Assembly: GCA_016946835.1 (NCBI GenBank)
Contig: JACVTC010000017.1
Location: 342,501 to 406,500, forward strand
DNA: 64,000 bases
Origin: Neocallimastix lanati (nom. inval.)
Taxonomy: Eukaryota > Neocallimastigomycota > Neocallimastigomycetes > Neocallimastigales > Neocallimastigaceae
Reading direction: 5' to 3'
Program-made: the position numbers and the translations under genes
Notes under the pieces: generated by a model
The model's database searches: none
What the model saw: only the letters and a program-made list of their open reading frames with translations
Told to the model about the DNA's origin: nothing
In this document: piece by piece, positions 11,337-22,700 of the stretch
Layout: every line of letters starts with the position of its first letter
Numbering within the stretch: the stretch's first letter is position 1

Positions 11337-11763
11337 CAGCTAATCCAAGCCCTCAATACCTTTACGCTATCCCACAGACATTCTACCTTTAGGAATTCTA
11401 CCTTCTCAATATCTTTTGGCAATCGTTGGGTTTCTATTTTTACTATTCTACTATCAAAGAACAAATACCTACTCTTCCGGTTCTCTCGATCTTAGTCTAA
11501 TAATCTTTGAATAAATCTTCTTATCTACTATCTCTTTAATACCGGACTTCTATATCTTTTAATCTTGGATTTTATCTCCTCCCAGACGAATAATTACTGC
11601 CTATTGATTCCTATTCAAATTATCACCTTGTCTGTTTTGAGTTACCCTCACTATTATATAATTCAATCCTTTGTATTTATTATATTACCGGATAATCCTA
11701 ATCCTATAGTTGTTGAAATTAATTCTTATAACAAAAACTCTTGTACTACCCGATCATATAATT
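11337..11763 (+). other. E4 5' leader, part 1
   Basis: This is non-coding leader of higher sequence complexity than the surroundings, with repeated TTCTACCTT and CTACTATC-like pieces. It was continuous with 18288-19707 before the copia insertion. A short frame at 11565-11837 crosses the insertion junction and is not a gene. Confidence 0.7.
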
Positions 11764-12074
11764 TGAGAAAAGTATGTGTGTTTTTTATAATAAACTTTAT
11801 TTATTTTTGTATTTATTTAATACATAAATTTTATTAATGTAAAGAACTCATTTTTTTAAGATAATAAAAATAATTATTTTTATAGTAAAAATTACATATT
11901 TAATCATGTGATAATTCTATGAATTAATACACATAGATAAATGTTACACAACATAAAAATATAAGAATAAAATATTAATATAAGATAAAAATATAATATT
12001 GATAATAATATAAGAATATAAAAATATAATTTTAATAATATAAAAATATAAAATAAAATGTGATTATTTTAACA
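11764..12074 (-). repeat. copia 3' LTR
   Basis: This 311-bp direct repeat of 17972-18282 is bordered inside by the purine tract and outside by TAATT (11759-11763). Confidence 0.95.
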
Positions 12075-12083
12075 TTCCCCCCT
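12075..12083 (-). promoter_or_regulatory. copia polypurine tract
   Basis: AGGGGGGAA on the minus strand directly precedes the 3' LTR and overlaps the end of pol. It is the plus-strand DNA primer in this family. Confidence 0.85.
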
Positions 12084-15000
12084 AAACAAGATTTTTCTTG
12101 AAAATTTTGTTTGCGAAGAATAACATTTTATTTCCGTTGACATCTTTTGTGAGTACATCTGCAAGATTGTCTTCGGATTTGATATGTTGTAAAATAACAT
12201 TATTATTTTCAACATGTTCCTTGAAGAAATGGTAACTTACGCGTATGTGTCTCAGTCTTTTTCCAATAGCGAAATTTTCAGCGGAATATAGACTGGCTTT
12301 GTTGTCACCATAGAGATTTATTTTAAATTTTTTGTTAAATAGTTCTTCAAGAATGTTTTTTAACCATAAACCATTTGCGACGGCTTCCGATAATGCAACA
12401 TATTCTGCTTCGGCAGTGGATCTTGAGACACATTGTTGTTGTCTTGACATCCATAAGACTGGTCCTGAAGCTAGGAAGTAGATATTTCCAGATGTAGATT
12501 TGCTATTGATTATATCTCCAGCGAAGTCGGAGTCAGTATAGCCATTAAGATTTCCATCTCTTTTGTATTGTAGGTAATAATCTTTGGTTTGGTTAATATA
12601 TTTAAATATTTGTAGTACCTTTTTCCAATCAGTCATATTTGGATTTTTATTTTTTCTTGATGCTTTGTTTACTGCACAAGCAATATCAGGTCTTGTGCAT
12701 TTTGCTAGATGTATGAGAGAGCCTACAGCGCTTTGATAGATACTATTATCGAATGGTTCGTTGTTAATTTCTTTAATGTTTTCACCTACACAAGGAGTAG
12801 AGGATTTTTGATTTTCATTTATTTTGAATCTTTTTAAGATATCGTTAATATATTTCTTTTGTGAAATATTATATCCATATTCAGTAGGTTCAACAGTTAT
12901 TCCAAGTATATGATTTACTGGACTACATTTTGATATTTTAAATTTGTTTTTAATTAGTTCAACAGTGGAGTTTATTTCACTATCTAAGCCTGTAATAAGC
13001 ATATCATCTACATATAATGCAACAATGCAAGTAGTTTCTTTTTGGGAATTTGATTTTGAAAATAAACATTGTTCACTTTTAAGTTGAGTAAAACCTATAC
13101 TCTTCAGGAAATTAGAGATTGTTATGTTCCACATTCTTCCTGCTTGTTTCAGTCCATATAAGGCTTTGTTTAATTTCCAAAAACCATTTTTATAGTTTGG
13201 ATCTCCTTCTGGAATTGTCATATAGATTTCTTCATTAAGAGGAGCATTTAGGTATGCAGCTTTAATGTCTAATTGTTGTATATTCCATTTATGTAGTGAA
13301 GCTATTGCGATGACTAAGCGCATGCTTTCAACAGATAACGTGGGAGAGTATGTTTTGTCATAATCAATACCTTCAATTTGTTTAAATCCTTTGATTACTA
13401 GTCTAGCCTTGTATTTTTCAAGTTCTCCTTTATCGTTATATTTTTTTGTGAATACCCATTTGTATTCAATAGGTTTTCTTCCTTCAGGTAGCTTCTTTAC
13501 TAAGGACATGGTTTTGTTGTTGTAGAGATTTTCAAGCTCGCTTGATATTGCTTCTATCCATCTATCCTTATCAACACTAGTTACTGCTTCTAGGAATGTT
13601 TGCGGAGTATCTAAATCAATACTATTTATTTGTTTATTTGTATCATTGCTTGTTTTATTCGTTTCATTTTCAGTATTAACATTTTCATTTGATTTGTTAA
13701 AATTATCATTTTGTTTTATAGGAATATGATTATCGTTTAATGTTTGTTTTCCTAAATTAATTAAATGTTTAATTCTTTGTTTTTTATAAATATTATGATC
13801 TGTACTAGAGTCATTCTCTCTCTTCCTTTTGTTTAATAAATAATTAGAATTAACAATTGCAATGTATTTTGGAGTAGTTTTTGATGTTTCATTATTTTGT
13901 GTTTTTCTTTTCTCTAAAATTTTTGAGATTTTTAATTTTTGAATTCTAATCCTTTTTAATTTTTCTTTCAAAACTTTTCTTTTGTTAACAATTATCACTT
14001 TAGAAGGCGTTTTTTCTCGCGGGGGTTCCCCAAGATGGCTCGCTGGTCGAGCTGTGAGGCGACTGCACAACGATACCGACGACACCGGATCGGATCCGCG
14101 GGTTGTCGTCTCACTCTCTTCTTTTTTTGAAAATTTCGAAGTATTATTTGTGGCTTGATTTTTAATTTTCCTATTTTGATTAATGTTTTCAGACATATGT
14201 AAATTATTTGAATTTGTGGCTTGAACTTTAATAATTATCTTTTTATTATTTTTATTTGACTGTTTTGCATTAGAAATATTCTTTGAATTATTTTGATAAT
14301 TAATTGGAATATTAGAATTATTTATTGATTTTAAATTATTATTTGTATTGGAATTATTATTTGAGGAGTTATTATCATTATTTGAAAATATATTTGATTT
14401 TATATTTTTGTAAATTTCTGATAAGAGTTCTTCATTGTTATATTTATTTTTAATAAAATCTTTTAAATTTTTCGTTGCCTGTTTTAATTGTTTATTAACA
14501 ATTTTATTAGCATTAAATTTGTTATTTTTATAATCACTAATAATACCATTATGCTTTAAATCATATTGTTTAATATCTGATTTCATTTTATTGACAATAT
14601 TTGAGTCATTGTTAAATATATATTTTATTTTATTTAAATTATTCGTTAAATTGTGATTCGAGATATTTGATTTAATTGTTGAATTATTTGAATTCTTATA
14701 TGAATTATTGTTTGAGTTACTATTTGAAATAATATTTGAAGTATTATTTGATTTATTATTTGAGATATTGTTTGTATTATTATTTGAGATATTGTTTGAA
14801 TTATTATTTGAAATAATATTTGAAGTAATATTTGAGTTATTATTAGGAATATTATTTGATTTATTGGTAGAAATATTTGATTCATAATTGTCGTTGTAAA
14901 TTTTATTATTATTTAATGAGTTATTATTATCATTGTTTTGAGAATACTCATGAGAATCTTCACTTGAATAGTTACTGTCGTTGAAATTTGAAGTATTATT

Positions 15001-16830
15001 ATTATTGAAATTTTGTTGAATTAAGAGTACATTTTGATTGTTGTTACTTTGGTGATGAACATTTGAATTATTTTCATTTGATTCATATTCTAAATCTTCG
15101 TCTTCATCTTCATCTTCTTCTGTGTTAAGTTCTTCAGGTGTGTAATTTTCTTTATAATTTGTTTTGTTATTGAAATTAAAGTTTCCAGGGATATCTTCTT
15201 CGAATACGGCATCACGAACAATATGAGTTTTGCAATCATTAGTTCCAAAAATAACATATCCTGGAGAATGTTCATCATATCCTAAGAAAATTCCGGGTAA
15301 TGTGTTATTATCAAATTTTGAGTTTTTAAGGGAAGCGTCTACATAGTAGTATGCTCTGCATCCAAAAACACGAAGATTGTCAATATTCACTTCTTTATGG
15401 TAGTATAATTCATCAGGAATTTTAAACTTTATTGCAGTTCTTGGAGTCATATTGTATATTTTAACAGCGGTTCTTACAGCATCTTCCCAAAAATGGTAGC
15501 TTAATTTTGCTTGATTTAATAAAGCTTTTGTAGCATTTATTATTGTTCCATTTAATCTTTCAGCTCTTCCATTGCTTTGTGGGTTTCTTGGAACGATAAG
15601 ATTTCTTTGTATACCTGCTTTGTTGCAGATATCTATGAATTTTCTTGATGTATATTCTTTTCCATTGTCACTTTGTATTTTTGTTATTGTTAAATTTGAT
15701 TCATTTGTCACCATACGTATGAAATTTTCAAAAATTTCTGGAACTTCGGATTTTCTTTTTAGTAGATATATCCAACTTTTTCTTGTGAAATCATCAAGGA
15801 AAGTTAAAATATATTTGAAATTATTCCTTGATTCTTTAAGAGGTCCAATAATGTCCGAGTGGATTAGTTCCAATGGCCTTGTACTTCTTGCGTTTAAAGT
15901 TTTTCTAAAAGGTTCTTTTTTCAGCTTTGATATTTTGCAGCCAATACATAGAGTTTTGTTAATTGTGTGACCATTTAGGAATTTAATAAGATTATTGTTA
16001 TAGAAATGGCAAAGTCTTTTATGCCATATACTTAAGGAGTATTGGTCTAGATTGCTACTTTGTAAACTGTATATTGTTTTATAATTTCTTTGTTTATTAT
16101 TAACGTAAATATTACAAATTTTGATTGAGTTTTCTTTTTCTATGCATAAAAGTTGACCATTTAGTTTTGCTAATCTAAAGTATGCATTGTTATCAATAAT
16201 GATAACATCAGCTAAGTATTGTCTTTTAAGATCGTTGAATGATATTAATGTTTTATTTTCATTAATATCTTCTGAATATAATACATTTTTTATTATGAAG
16301 TAAATATTATTGATGTATCCCGTAAGATCTCCAATTTTTGAAACTTGTACTATTTCTTTTTCCTTTGTTGGTAGTATCATATTTGTATGATAATCTCTAA
16401 CATTACATAGATTTTTAAGTGATCCCGTGATATTTGAAGATGCTCCAGAATCTATGGATATTACATATCCATTATTATAATCTGGATGACATTTATGATT
16501 GTTAATAAATTCATATATAGTTTTTCTATTTAGGTCGTTTGTAATTATATTTGGAATCATAGGTGGAAGTGGACTATCATGAGGTTTTACTAATTTATTT
16601 TTACCAATAAGGTTTAATTCTAGATTATTATTATTTTCTATGTTATTGATTATTATATCACGTGATTCCATAAAATTATTTGATATATTTGATTTATGTT
16701 CATCATGAATTGATTCATTTGAAATATTATAGTTGATTGGATTTGTTTTAGGTTTGTTATAGTCCCCTAAATAATTGATTATTAAATCATTTGATTCATA
16801 AGAGTTATTCATTGGTGGTTCAGGAGACAT
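12082..16830 (-). CDS. copia Pol: protease, integrase, RT, RNase H
   Basis: The 1582-residue polyprotein runs in copia order. The aspartic protease has DSG at 127-129. A GAG-pre-integrase zinc region follows (H/H/C-x2-C near 250-290). The integrase core has its D,D,E triad near 325, 387 and 423 (SDIIGP, SDNGKEY, GRAERLN). A long Asn/Ser-rich linker covers about 560-900, then the RT with YVDD near 1271, and RNase H with TDSDFAG and ADVLTK at the C-terminus. The ATG at 16830 is probably not the real start: the gag frame continues into pol without a frame change past one UGA (16855-16857). A short GC-rich, Asn-free block (about residues 905-940) is foreign in composition. No stop or frameshift interrupts the domains. 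Confidence 0.93.
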   Translation of the reverse strand: MSPEPPMNNSYESNDLIINYLGDYNKPKTNPINYNISNESIHDEHKSNISNNFMESRDIIINNIENNNNLELNLIGKNKLVKPHDSPLPPMIPNIITNDLNRKTIYEFINNHKCHPDYNNGYVISIDSGASSNITGSLKNLCNVRDYHTNMILPTKEKEIVQVSKIGDLTGYINNIYFIIKNVLYSEDINENKTLISFNDLKRQYLADVIIIDNNAYFRLAKLNGQLLCIEKENSIKICNIYVNNKQRNYKTIYSLQSSNLDQYSLSIWHKRLCHFYNNNLIKFLNGHTINKTLCIGCKISKLKKEPFRKTLNARSTRPLELIHSDIIGPLKESRNNFKYILTFLDDFTRKSWIYLLKRKSEVPEIFENFIRMVTNESNLTITKIQSDNGKEYTSRKFIDICNKAGIQRNLIVPRNPQSNGRAERLNGTIINATKALLNQAKLSYHFWEDAVRTAVKIYNMTPRTAIKFKIPDELYYHKEVNIDNLRVFGCRAYYYVDASLKNSKFDNNTLPGIFLGYDEHSPGYVIFGTNDCKTHIVRDAVFEEDIPGNFNFNNKTNYKENYTPEELNTEEDEDEDEDLEYESNENNSNVHHQSNNNQNVLLIQQNFNNNNTSNFNDSNYSSEDSHEYSQNNDNNNSLNNNKIYNDNYESNISTNKSNNIPNNNSNITSNIISNNNSNNISNNNTNNISNNKSNNTSNIISNSNSNNNSYKNSNNSTIKSNISNHNLTNNLNKIKYIFNNDSNIVNKMKSDIKQYDLKHNGIISDYKNNKFNANKIVNKQLKQATKNLKDFIKNKYNNEELLSEIYKNIKSNIFSNNDNNSSNNNSNTNNNLKSINNSNIPINYQNNSKNISNAKQSNKNNKKIIIKVQATNSNNLHMSENINQNRKIKNQATNNTSKFSKKEESETTTRGSDPVSSVSLCSRLTARPASHLGEPPREKTPSKVIIVNKRKVLKEKLKRIRIQKLKISKILEKRKTQNNETSKTTPKYIAIVNSNYLLNKRKRENDSSTDHNIYKKQRIKHLINLGKQTLNDNHIPIKQNDNFNKSNENVNTENETNKTSNDTNKQINSIDLDTPQTFLEAVTSVDKDRWIEAISSELENLYNNKTMSLVKKLPEGRKPIEYKWVFTKKYNDKGELEKYKARLVIKGFKQIEGIDYDKTYSPTLSVESMRLVIAIASLHKWNIQQLDIKAAYLNAPLNEEIYMTIPEGDPNYKNGFWKLNKALYGLKQAGRMWNITISNFLKSIGFTQLKSEQCLFSKSNSQKETTCIVALYVDDMLITGLDSEINSTVELIKNKFKISKCSPVNHILGITVEPTEYGYNISQKKYINDILKRFKINENQKSSTPCVGENIKEINNEPFDNSIYQSAVGSLIHLAKCTRPDIACAVNKASRKNKNPNMTDWKKVLQIFKYINQTKDYYLQYKRDGNLNGYTDSDFAGDIINSKSTSGNIYFLASGPVLWMSRQQQCVSRSTAEAEYVALSEAVANGLWLKNILEELFNKKFKINLYGDNKASLYSAENFAIGKRLRHIRVSYHFFKEHVENNNVILQHIKSEDNLADVLTKDVNGNKMLFFANKIFKKNLV
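14006..14114 (-). other. GC-rich island inside copia pol
   Basis: About 105-110 bp with G+C well over half sits in an ORF that is otherwise extremely AT-rich. It stays in frame and encodes an Arg/Ser/Pro-rich block (…TTTRGSDPVSS… to …HLGEPPREK…) between Lys-rich flanks in the linker before RT. I cannot identify a source. Confidence 0.7.
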
Positions 16831-16850
16831 GTCATATGGATTTTCTCCAT

Positions 16851-16857
16851 CTAGTCA
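16851..16857 (-). promoter_or_regulatory. Probable UGA read-through site between gag and pol
   Basis: On the minus strand gag ends AAG AAT ATC TGA and continues in the same frame CTA GAT GGA to the pol ATG nine codons after the UGA. UGA followed by CUAG is the best-known strong read-through context. No other stop separates the two ORFs. Confidence 0.7.
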
Positions 16858-17901
16858 GATATTCTTTTCATGGGTTTCTTGAGATTCATCATAGTCACTG
16901 AGGGCATCAATGATTTCTAGGTTGTTGATTGTATCTTTGGCTAGGTTAATATTGCTGAACTTTCTTGCTATTTCTTTAATTTTATTATTAGGATTCCTTG
17001 CATTAAAGTAGCAATTTCTTGTGAAATGGTCATGTTTGTCACAGATTGAACAGTACTTCTCATTATTTCTTTTGGTTTTGTTCCTGTTAATTTTGCTATT
17101 TTTCTGGTTTCTTCTTCTCCGATTATTATTGTTATAGTTATTATTATAGTTATTATTATAATTATTGTTATTGTTATTATAATTATTGTGATTATTATTC
17201 CTAGAATTATTTTGGGAATGATTATGATTCGCATTTTTTATAAAAGAAACTTCTTCCACTGGCTTTGGGTCTTCCGCATTTAAAGTTCTTTTGGCTATAG
17301 TTCTGATTTCATTTGCAATCTCTTGAAGATTGTCTTTATAATTAAATTTGACATAGTTTTTATATTCCCCTGGGAGTCCCTTCAGGAGTAATTTGAATTT
17401 TTCATCTTCGTCTATTGTTTTTCCTAATTCTTTGAGTAGATTACAAAGATGTTCGAATTCTGTAGTAAATTTGATTACTTCTTTGTCCGTTTTGGCTCTT
17501 AGATTTTTTAAACGGTCGTATAAATCTGGAACTTTGTTGATATTTATGATATTATATTCGCTTTCCAGATATTTATACATTTCGTAGGCCGATTTTAATC
17601 GAAGGCCTATCAAGGTGGCTTTGGTTTCTTTGGAAACCGAGCATAAGATTTGTTGGCGAGCTCTACCGTCCTTTTCTTTAATTAGAGAAATTGAATTTTC
17701 AATATTCTTCTTATCTTCTTTTTTAGATTTGAGTTTATCATATAACTCATTTAATTCTTCGTTGGCGTCGAATTGGATGTATTTGTCTATGTGATTTATT
17801 TCGAGATTTGTTCTCAATTCGTACGCCCAAATATCAAAGTTCTCTTCATTTAATATCTCTCTTGGAGTTGAAGATGAATCTAAATTGTTAGAAGTATTCA
17901 T
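16855..17901 (-). CDS. copia Gag
   Basis: The 348-residue capsid/nucleocapsid protein has the copia UBN2-type Gag fold over about 1-210, with ENFDIWAYELR near the N-terminus. It has a basic Asn-rich spacer and a CCHC zinc knuckle, CSICDKHDHFTRNC, near 285-299. The ATG at 17901 is the first after the 5' LTR and primer site. Gag packages RNA and forms the particle. It ends at a UGA that is in frame with pol. Confidence 0.92.
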   Translation of the reverse strand: MNTSNNLDSSSTPREILNEENFDIWAYELRTNLEINHIDKYIQFDANEELNELYDKLKSKKEDKKNIENSISLIKEKDGRARQQILCSVSKETKATLIGLRLKSAYEMYKYLESEYNIININKVPDLYDRLKNLRAKTDKEVIKFTTEFEHLCNLLKELGKTIDEDEKFKLLLKGLPGEYKNYVKFNYKDNLQEIANEIRTIAKRTLNAEDPKPVEEVSFIKNANHNHSQNNSRNNNHNNYNNNNNNYNNNYNNNYNNNNRRRRNQKNSKINRNKTKRNNEKYCSICDKHDHFTRNCYFNARNPNNKIKEIARKFSNINLAKDTINNLEIIDALSDYDESQETHEKNI

Positions 17902-17957
17902 ATCTATAAGAAAGGCGGTTTTAAATAACGGATATATTTTTATAAATAAGAGCTAAT

Positions 17958-17970
17958 TGAGACTCTTAAT
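17958..17970 (-). promoter_or_regulatory. copia primer-binding site, half-tRNA-Lys type
   Basis: On the minus strand ATTAAGAGTCTCA lies one G after the 5' LTR. It is complementary to the anticodon stem-loop of tRNA-Lys(CUU), and identical to the E1 site at 5180-5192. Confidence 0.7.
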
Positions 17971-17971
17971 C

Positions 17972-18282
17972 TGAGAAAAGTATGTGTGTTTTTTATAATA
18001 AACTTTATTTATTTTTGTATTTATTTAATACATAAATTTTATTAATGTAAAGAACTCATTTTTTTAAGATAATAAAAATAATTATTTTTATAGTAAAAAT
18101 TACATATTTAATCATGTGATAATTCTATGAATTAATACACATAGATAAATGTTACACAACATAAAAATATAAGAATAAAATATTAATATAAGATAAAAAT
18201 ATAATATTGATAATAATATAAGAATATAAAAATATAATTTTAATAATATAAAAATATAAAATAAAATGTGATTATTTTAACA
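17972..18282 (-). repeat. copia 5' LTR
   Basis: The 311-bp LTR is followed by the target duplication TAATT at 18283-18287. No difference from 11764-12074 was noticed by eye. Confidence 0.95.
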
Positions 18283-18287
18283 TAATT

Positions 18288-18533
18288 CAAATTAAACTTG
18301 TACTACCCTATTAAGATAAAACTTGCATTACCTTAACCTTTAAATAAAAAAAAATTTTAGATAATATTAAATTAATCTTGTATTACCTTAACCCTTTAAA
18401 ACTAATTCTAATATTTACCAATAAAATTAATTTATAATTAGATAAATAATATTAAATTAATTTAGTAAAAAAAAATTTTTATTTTTAGATAAATATTTTA
18501 GATTAATTTAGTGAATAAATCAATTAGTTTTAG

Positions 18534-18572
<39 letters not shown>

Positions 18573-18617
18573 TCATTTAATTTATCACAAAAATAATATT
18601 TTTTTAAATTAGCTTAG

Positions 18618-18656
<39 letters not shown>

Positions 18657-19707
18657 ATAATAATAATAATAATAATATTAATAATTATAATAATAATTTT
18701 TTATTTTTAATTATTTTAATAAAATACTTGCTTGAAATAATAGCAAGAAAAACCTGTACAATTTTATTTTTTATTTATTTATTTAAAAAAGCGTTTATAC
18801 GAGCGAATAGAGCTCATATACAGAGTTAGAAGAATTGTCTTCTTTAGTGTTGCACTCGACGAATAGATTTGGTTCTAGACTAGGTAAAACTCTATAAGAG
18901 AGCACCGTAGCCTATTATAAAGGAAAACGGTTCTAGGTTTGCAACAACTCTGGCGAATAAGGAGCTTACGTCACCGAAGGCGTAAGATTAAAATTATATA
19001 GTATTTTAAAATTTTATTTCGTGCTTACTCGCGGCACTAGTTATAATAGTACTGACGGTTTTTTCTATAGTTGTGAGTCAATAGTACTATTCTATTTTAT
19101 CAATCAATAATTTTATAATTAATATTATAATTTTATAATTAAGAAAACAAAGATTAAAATATAAATATAAGGTTTATACGACTTCCAAAGCGACAGAAGT
19201 TGGTCTCTGTTTTCGTAACATTTTAGTGTTCGGATACTATTGATATAGGGGAAAATAATTTGTTTTATTCTTTTCAGCTAACAATAAGTCAGACATAATA
19301 AAGAATCTAACAATATTACTTCCTTTTGTTTATAAGACATTAACAATCGATTTTATCTGCGTTATCACTAAAAGGCTAAAGGAACTTATCGTATAAAACT
19401 TTGATAGATTATATATTTAGTTGGTCCAATACTATATAATCTAGTTTATATTTCAGTAATTTTTGATAAATAATTATAAAATAAAAATATTCAATTATAA
19501 AATATTATAAAGTGTTATTAAAATTTTGTGTTCTTATCCATTAACCTTGGAAACCTACCAATAAACAACTTTTGAACTTTTGGAATCGCTACTACCTATC
19601 TACCTTTGGATTATTGGAATCTCTACTACCACTTTGGGAACTTCTGGATTCTACCGCCTATTCTTTACCTTTGAAAACTTATTCTACTTTACCTTATTTA
19701 TTTTAAT
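18288..19707 (+). other. E4 5' leader, part 2
   Basis: The first 490 bp are AT-rich with A-runs at about 18538-18568 and 18622-18654. From about 18785 to 19700 the composition is more balanced, with many short direct and inverted motifs such as ACTCGACGAATAGA and GCGAATAGAG. No ORF is supportable. With part 1 the leader totals about 1.85 kb, much longer than that of E5 (about 150 nt), and it could hold packaging or translation signals. Confidence 0.65.
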
Positions 19708-22700
19708 ATGGACAACTATTATCAAGAAAATCCTACTTTTAAGGACGGTTTTGCTGGTGATCGTCGATTCTTTAAAGGATTTCTAGCTAAAATGGAACTT
19801 ATTTTTATGATTCAACCGGAAAGATTCGCAAACGATGAAGCTAAAGTAATCTATATCATTTCTCGTTTGTATGGAAACGCCATGAATTGGGCTGCTACTC
19901 TCATTGAAAACCAAGATCCTTGTCTCCTTAATTATAATCAATTCATTGCTAGATTAAAATCAGTATTTGGAAGCTACGATTCTACCTTTATTGCGAACCA
20001 GAAATTAAGAACAATCAAACAAAAACGAATTGGTGAAGTCAGAAATTATATTTTAGAATTTAATAAATACGCCGATGAATCTTCTTGGAATGAAGAAGCC
20101 AAGATGGACGCCTTTCTTGCCGGCCTACATGACCATATTGCTACTAGAATTTTAGAAATGTTTCCTGGACCTCAAACCCTCTTTGCTATGCAAACAATTG
20201 CATCTAGAATCGATAATCGTATTTCTACTCATAGACAATTTTCCAATCTTCAAGGTCAAAATTCAAATAATAGTAATATTAATAAAAATAAAAAGAGCAA
20301 AAAATCATTCTTTTTCCAAAAGCAATTTAAATCCAAACCTCATGGACCTCTATCTCTAGAAGAAAAAGAAAGAAGAAGAAGAGAAAATCTTTGTTTGTAT
20401 TGTGGATCCTCTGAACATTCTCTCGACAATTGTCCACTTAAAAATAAATATAAAAATAAAAATAAACCTTCATCAAGTAGCACTTATGTTTCTAATCCCG
20501 AATCAAAATCTATATCTAGACCCAGAGTTTCTGACTCAAATCTTCCTATTTACGAATTTTCTTTGAGTATTGATAATACAAATTCTACTGCTAAAATTCT
20601 TCTCGATACTGGTTCTCAAATCAATTTAATGGATATCTACTATATTAAAAAAAATAATATCCCGTATTCAACTAAAACTAATTTCCCTAAGGTATCTGGC
20701 ATCGGTGGAAAGCAAACTATTCTTGGTAAAACTCTTCCTATTTCCATCACTTATAAAAATCACAAATGTAAAACTCAATTCTATGTGGTTGACCTTCCTT
20801 CCTATTGTGCTATTTTAGGTTTCGAATGGATTTCTACTCACAATCCCGACATTGACTTCAAAAATAAAGTTTTAAGATTCAATTCCAATCATTGTATTGA
20901 AAATTGTTTAATCATTCCTAATTCCTTTACTACCCATATTTCTGAAAATGAAACCTTAACCACTGAAGACGAAAAACTTAAAGATACTGATATTCAAGAA
21001 TTATTACCAACACAGCTTATTCCATTCAAGGATGTTTTTAACGAAAAATCCGCTAATGAATTACCTCCTCATCGTCCTTATGATTGCGAGATTAAACTTA
21101 AGCAAAATGCAAAACTTCATTATGGCCCAATTTATCCCCTAACTGAAAAAGAATCTCTAGTCTTAAAGAAATATATTAAAGAAAATGAAAACAAAAAATT
21201 TATTAGAAAATCTAAATCTCCAGCTGCTGCTTCTGTTTTCTTTGTTCCTAAGAAAGACGTGAATGATCTTAGGCTAGTTGTAGACTATCGACCTTTAAAC
21301 GAAGTCACCATCCGTGATTCATACCCTCTTCCACTAATTAATGATATGTTAGAAAATCTTAGTAATGGTAAAGTCTTCTCAAAATTAGATCTACGTTCAG
21401 CATATAATTTGATAAGGATCAAAGAAGGTGACGAATATAAAACAGCATTCACATGCAAATATGGTCACTATGAGTATCTAGTCATGCCTTTTGGACTAAA
21501 AAATGCTCCAGCGGTTTTTCAACATTTCATTAATGACATATTTGAAGACATTATTGGTTCTTTCGTTTATTGCTATATTGATGATATAATTATCTTTTCT
21601 CCTGACATGGATACTCACTTTCAACATCTTATTGAAGTTTTAAAAAGACTAAGAAAAGCTGGTTTATATGCAAAATTGGAAAAATGTGAATTTTGCGTAC
21701 CATTCCTGGACTTCCTTGGTCACAGAATTTCTTCAGATGGAATATTTATGGACCCTAAAAAAGTTTCTTCCATTTTAGAATGGCCTATTCCTAAAAATAT
21801 AAAAGAATTACAATCATTTCTCGGACTAGCGAATTATTATCGACGATTTATTCCTAGCTTTGCATCTATTGCTCATCCTCTTCATTGCTTACTAAAGAAA
21901 AACTCTAAATTTAATTGGTCTACTGAAACTCAAATCGCATTCGATAACATCAAATCAAAATTTTCTTCTGCTCCTATTCTTGTCTATCCTAATCGCGAAC
22001 TTCCTTTCATGGTTGAAACTGACAGTAGTAATTTCGCCATAGGTGCAATCTTATCCCAAACTACTCCTAAAGATAATAAAATTCATCCAGTTGCTTTCTT
22101 CTCTAGATCCCTTAATTCTGCTGAAAGAAACTATCCCATATATGATAAAGAACTTTTAGCTATAGTCGATGCACTTGAACACTGGAGACACCTTCTTAAA
22201 GGAACCGACACGCCTTTCACCGTTTTTTCAGATCATCGCAACCTACTTTATCAAAAGAAACCAGAAAAGATGACTCAACGTTTGGTTCGTTGGGCTTTAT
22301 TTCTTTCTGAATTTAACTTCAAAATTGTTTACCGCTCCGGATCAAATAATGGTAAACCTGACGCTTTATCCAGAAGACCAGATTATGCTTCTAATAATGA
22401 TGACCCATCATCTGATATTCCATTCACAGTTCTTCGTCCCGAAAACTTTTGTGCTGTCGCAACTCTTGTTTCTTCTCTTAATGATCAAATTCTTCAAGAA
22501 TACAAAAATGATGAATTCTACTCTGACACATACAATCAACTTAATTCAGAATACCAAGAAATACCCTCTAAACTTAATGATTTCTCAATTAGCAACAGCT
22601 TTCTTTTATTCAAAAATAAAATTTATGTTCCTCCAAATTGTAGATCTTCTATTCTTAATATTTGTCATGATTCCCCTTCTGCTGGACACTTTGGTATAAA

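Larger units (their letters stand above)
11764..18282 (-). mobile_element. Full-length Ty1/copia retrotransposon
   Basis: The element lies on the minus strand with 311-bp LTRs at 17972-18282 (5') and 11764-12074 (3'), flanked by TAATT duplications. The LTRs start TGTTAAAATAA and end CTTTTCTCA in element orientation and look identical. It has a half-tRNA-Lys primer site, gag, an in-frame UGA, pol, and a polypurine tract AGGGGGGAA at the 3' LTR. Everything needed for mobility is present, so it may be active. Confidence 0.95.

Noticed and set aside
11565-11837. 90-codon ORF in the E4 leader
   Set aside because: It runs across the junction with the copia LTR, so it cannot be an ancestral gene.
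15572-15970. Plus-strand ORF opposite copia integrase, and similar antisense ORFs elsewhere
   Set aside because: They are shadows of well-supported coding sequence on the other strand with no recognisable domain.
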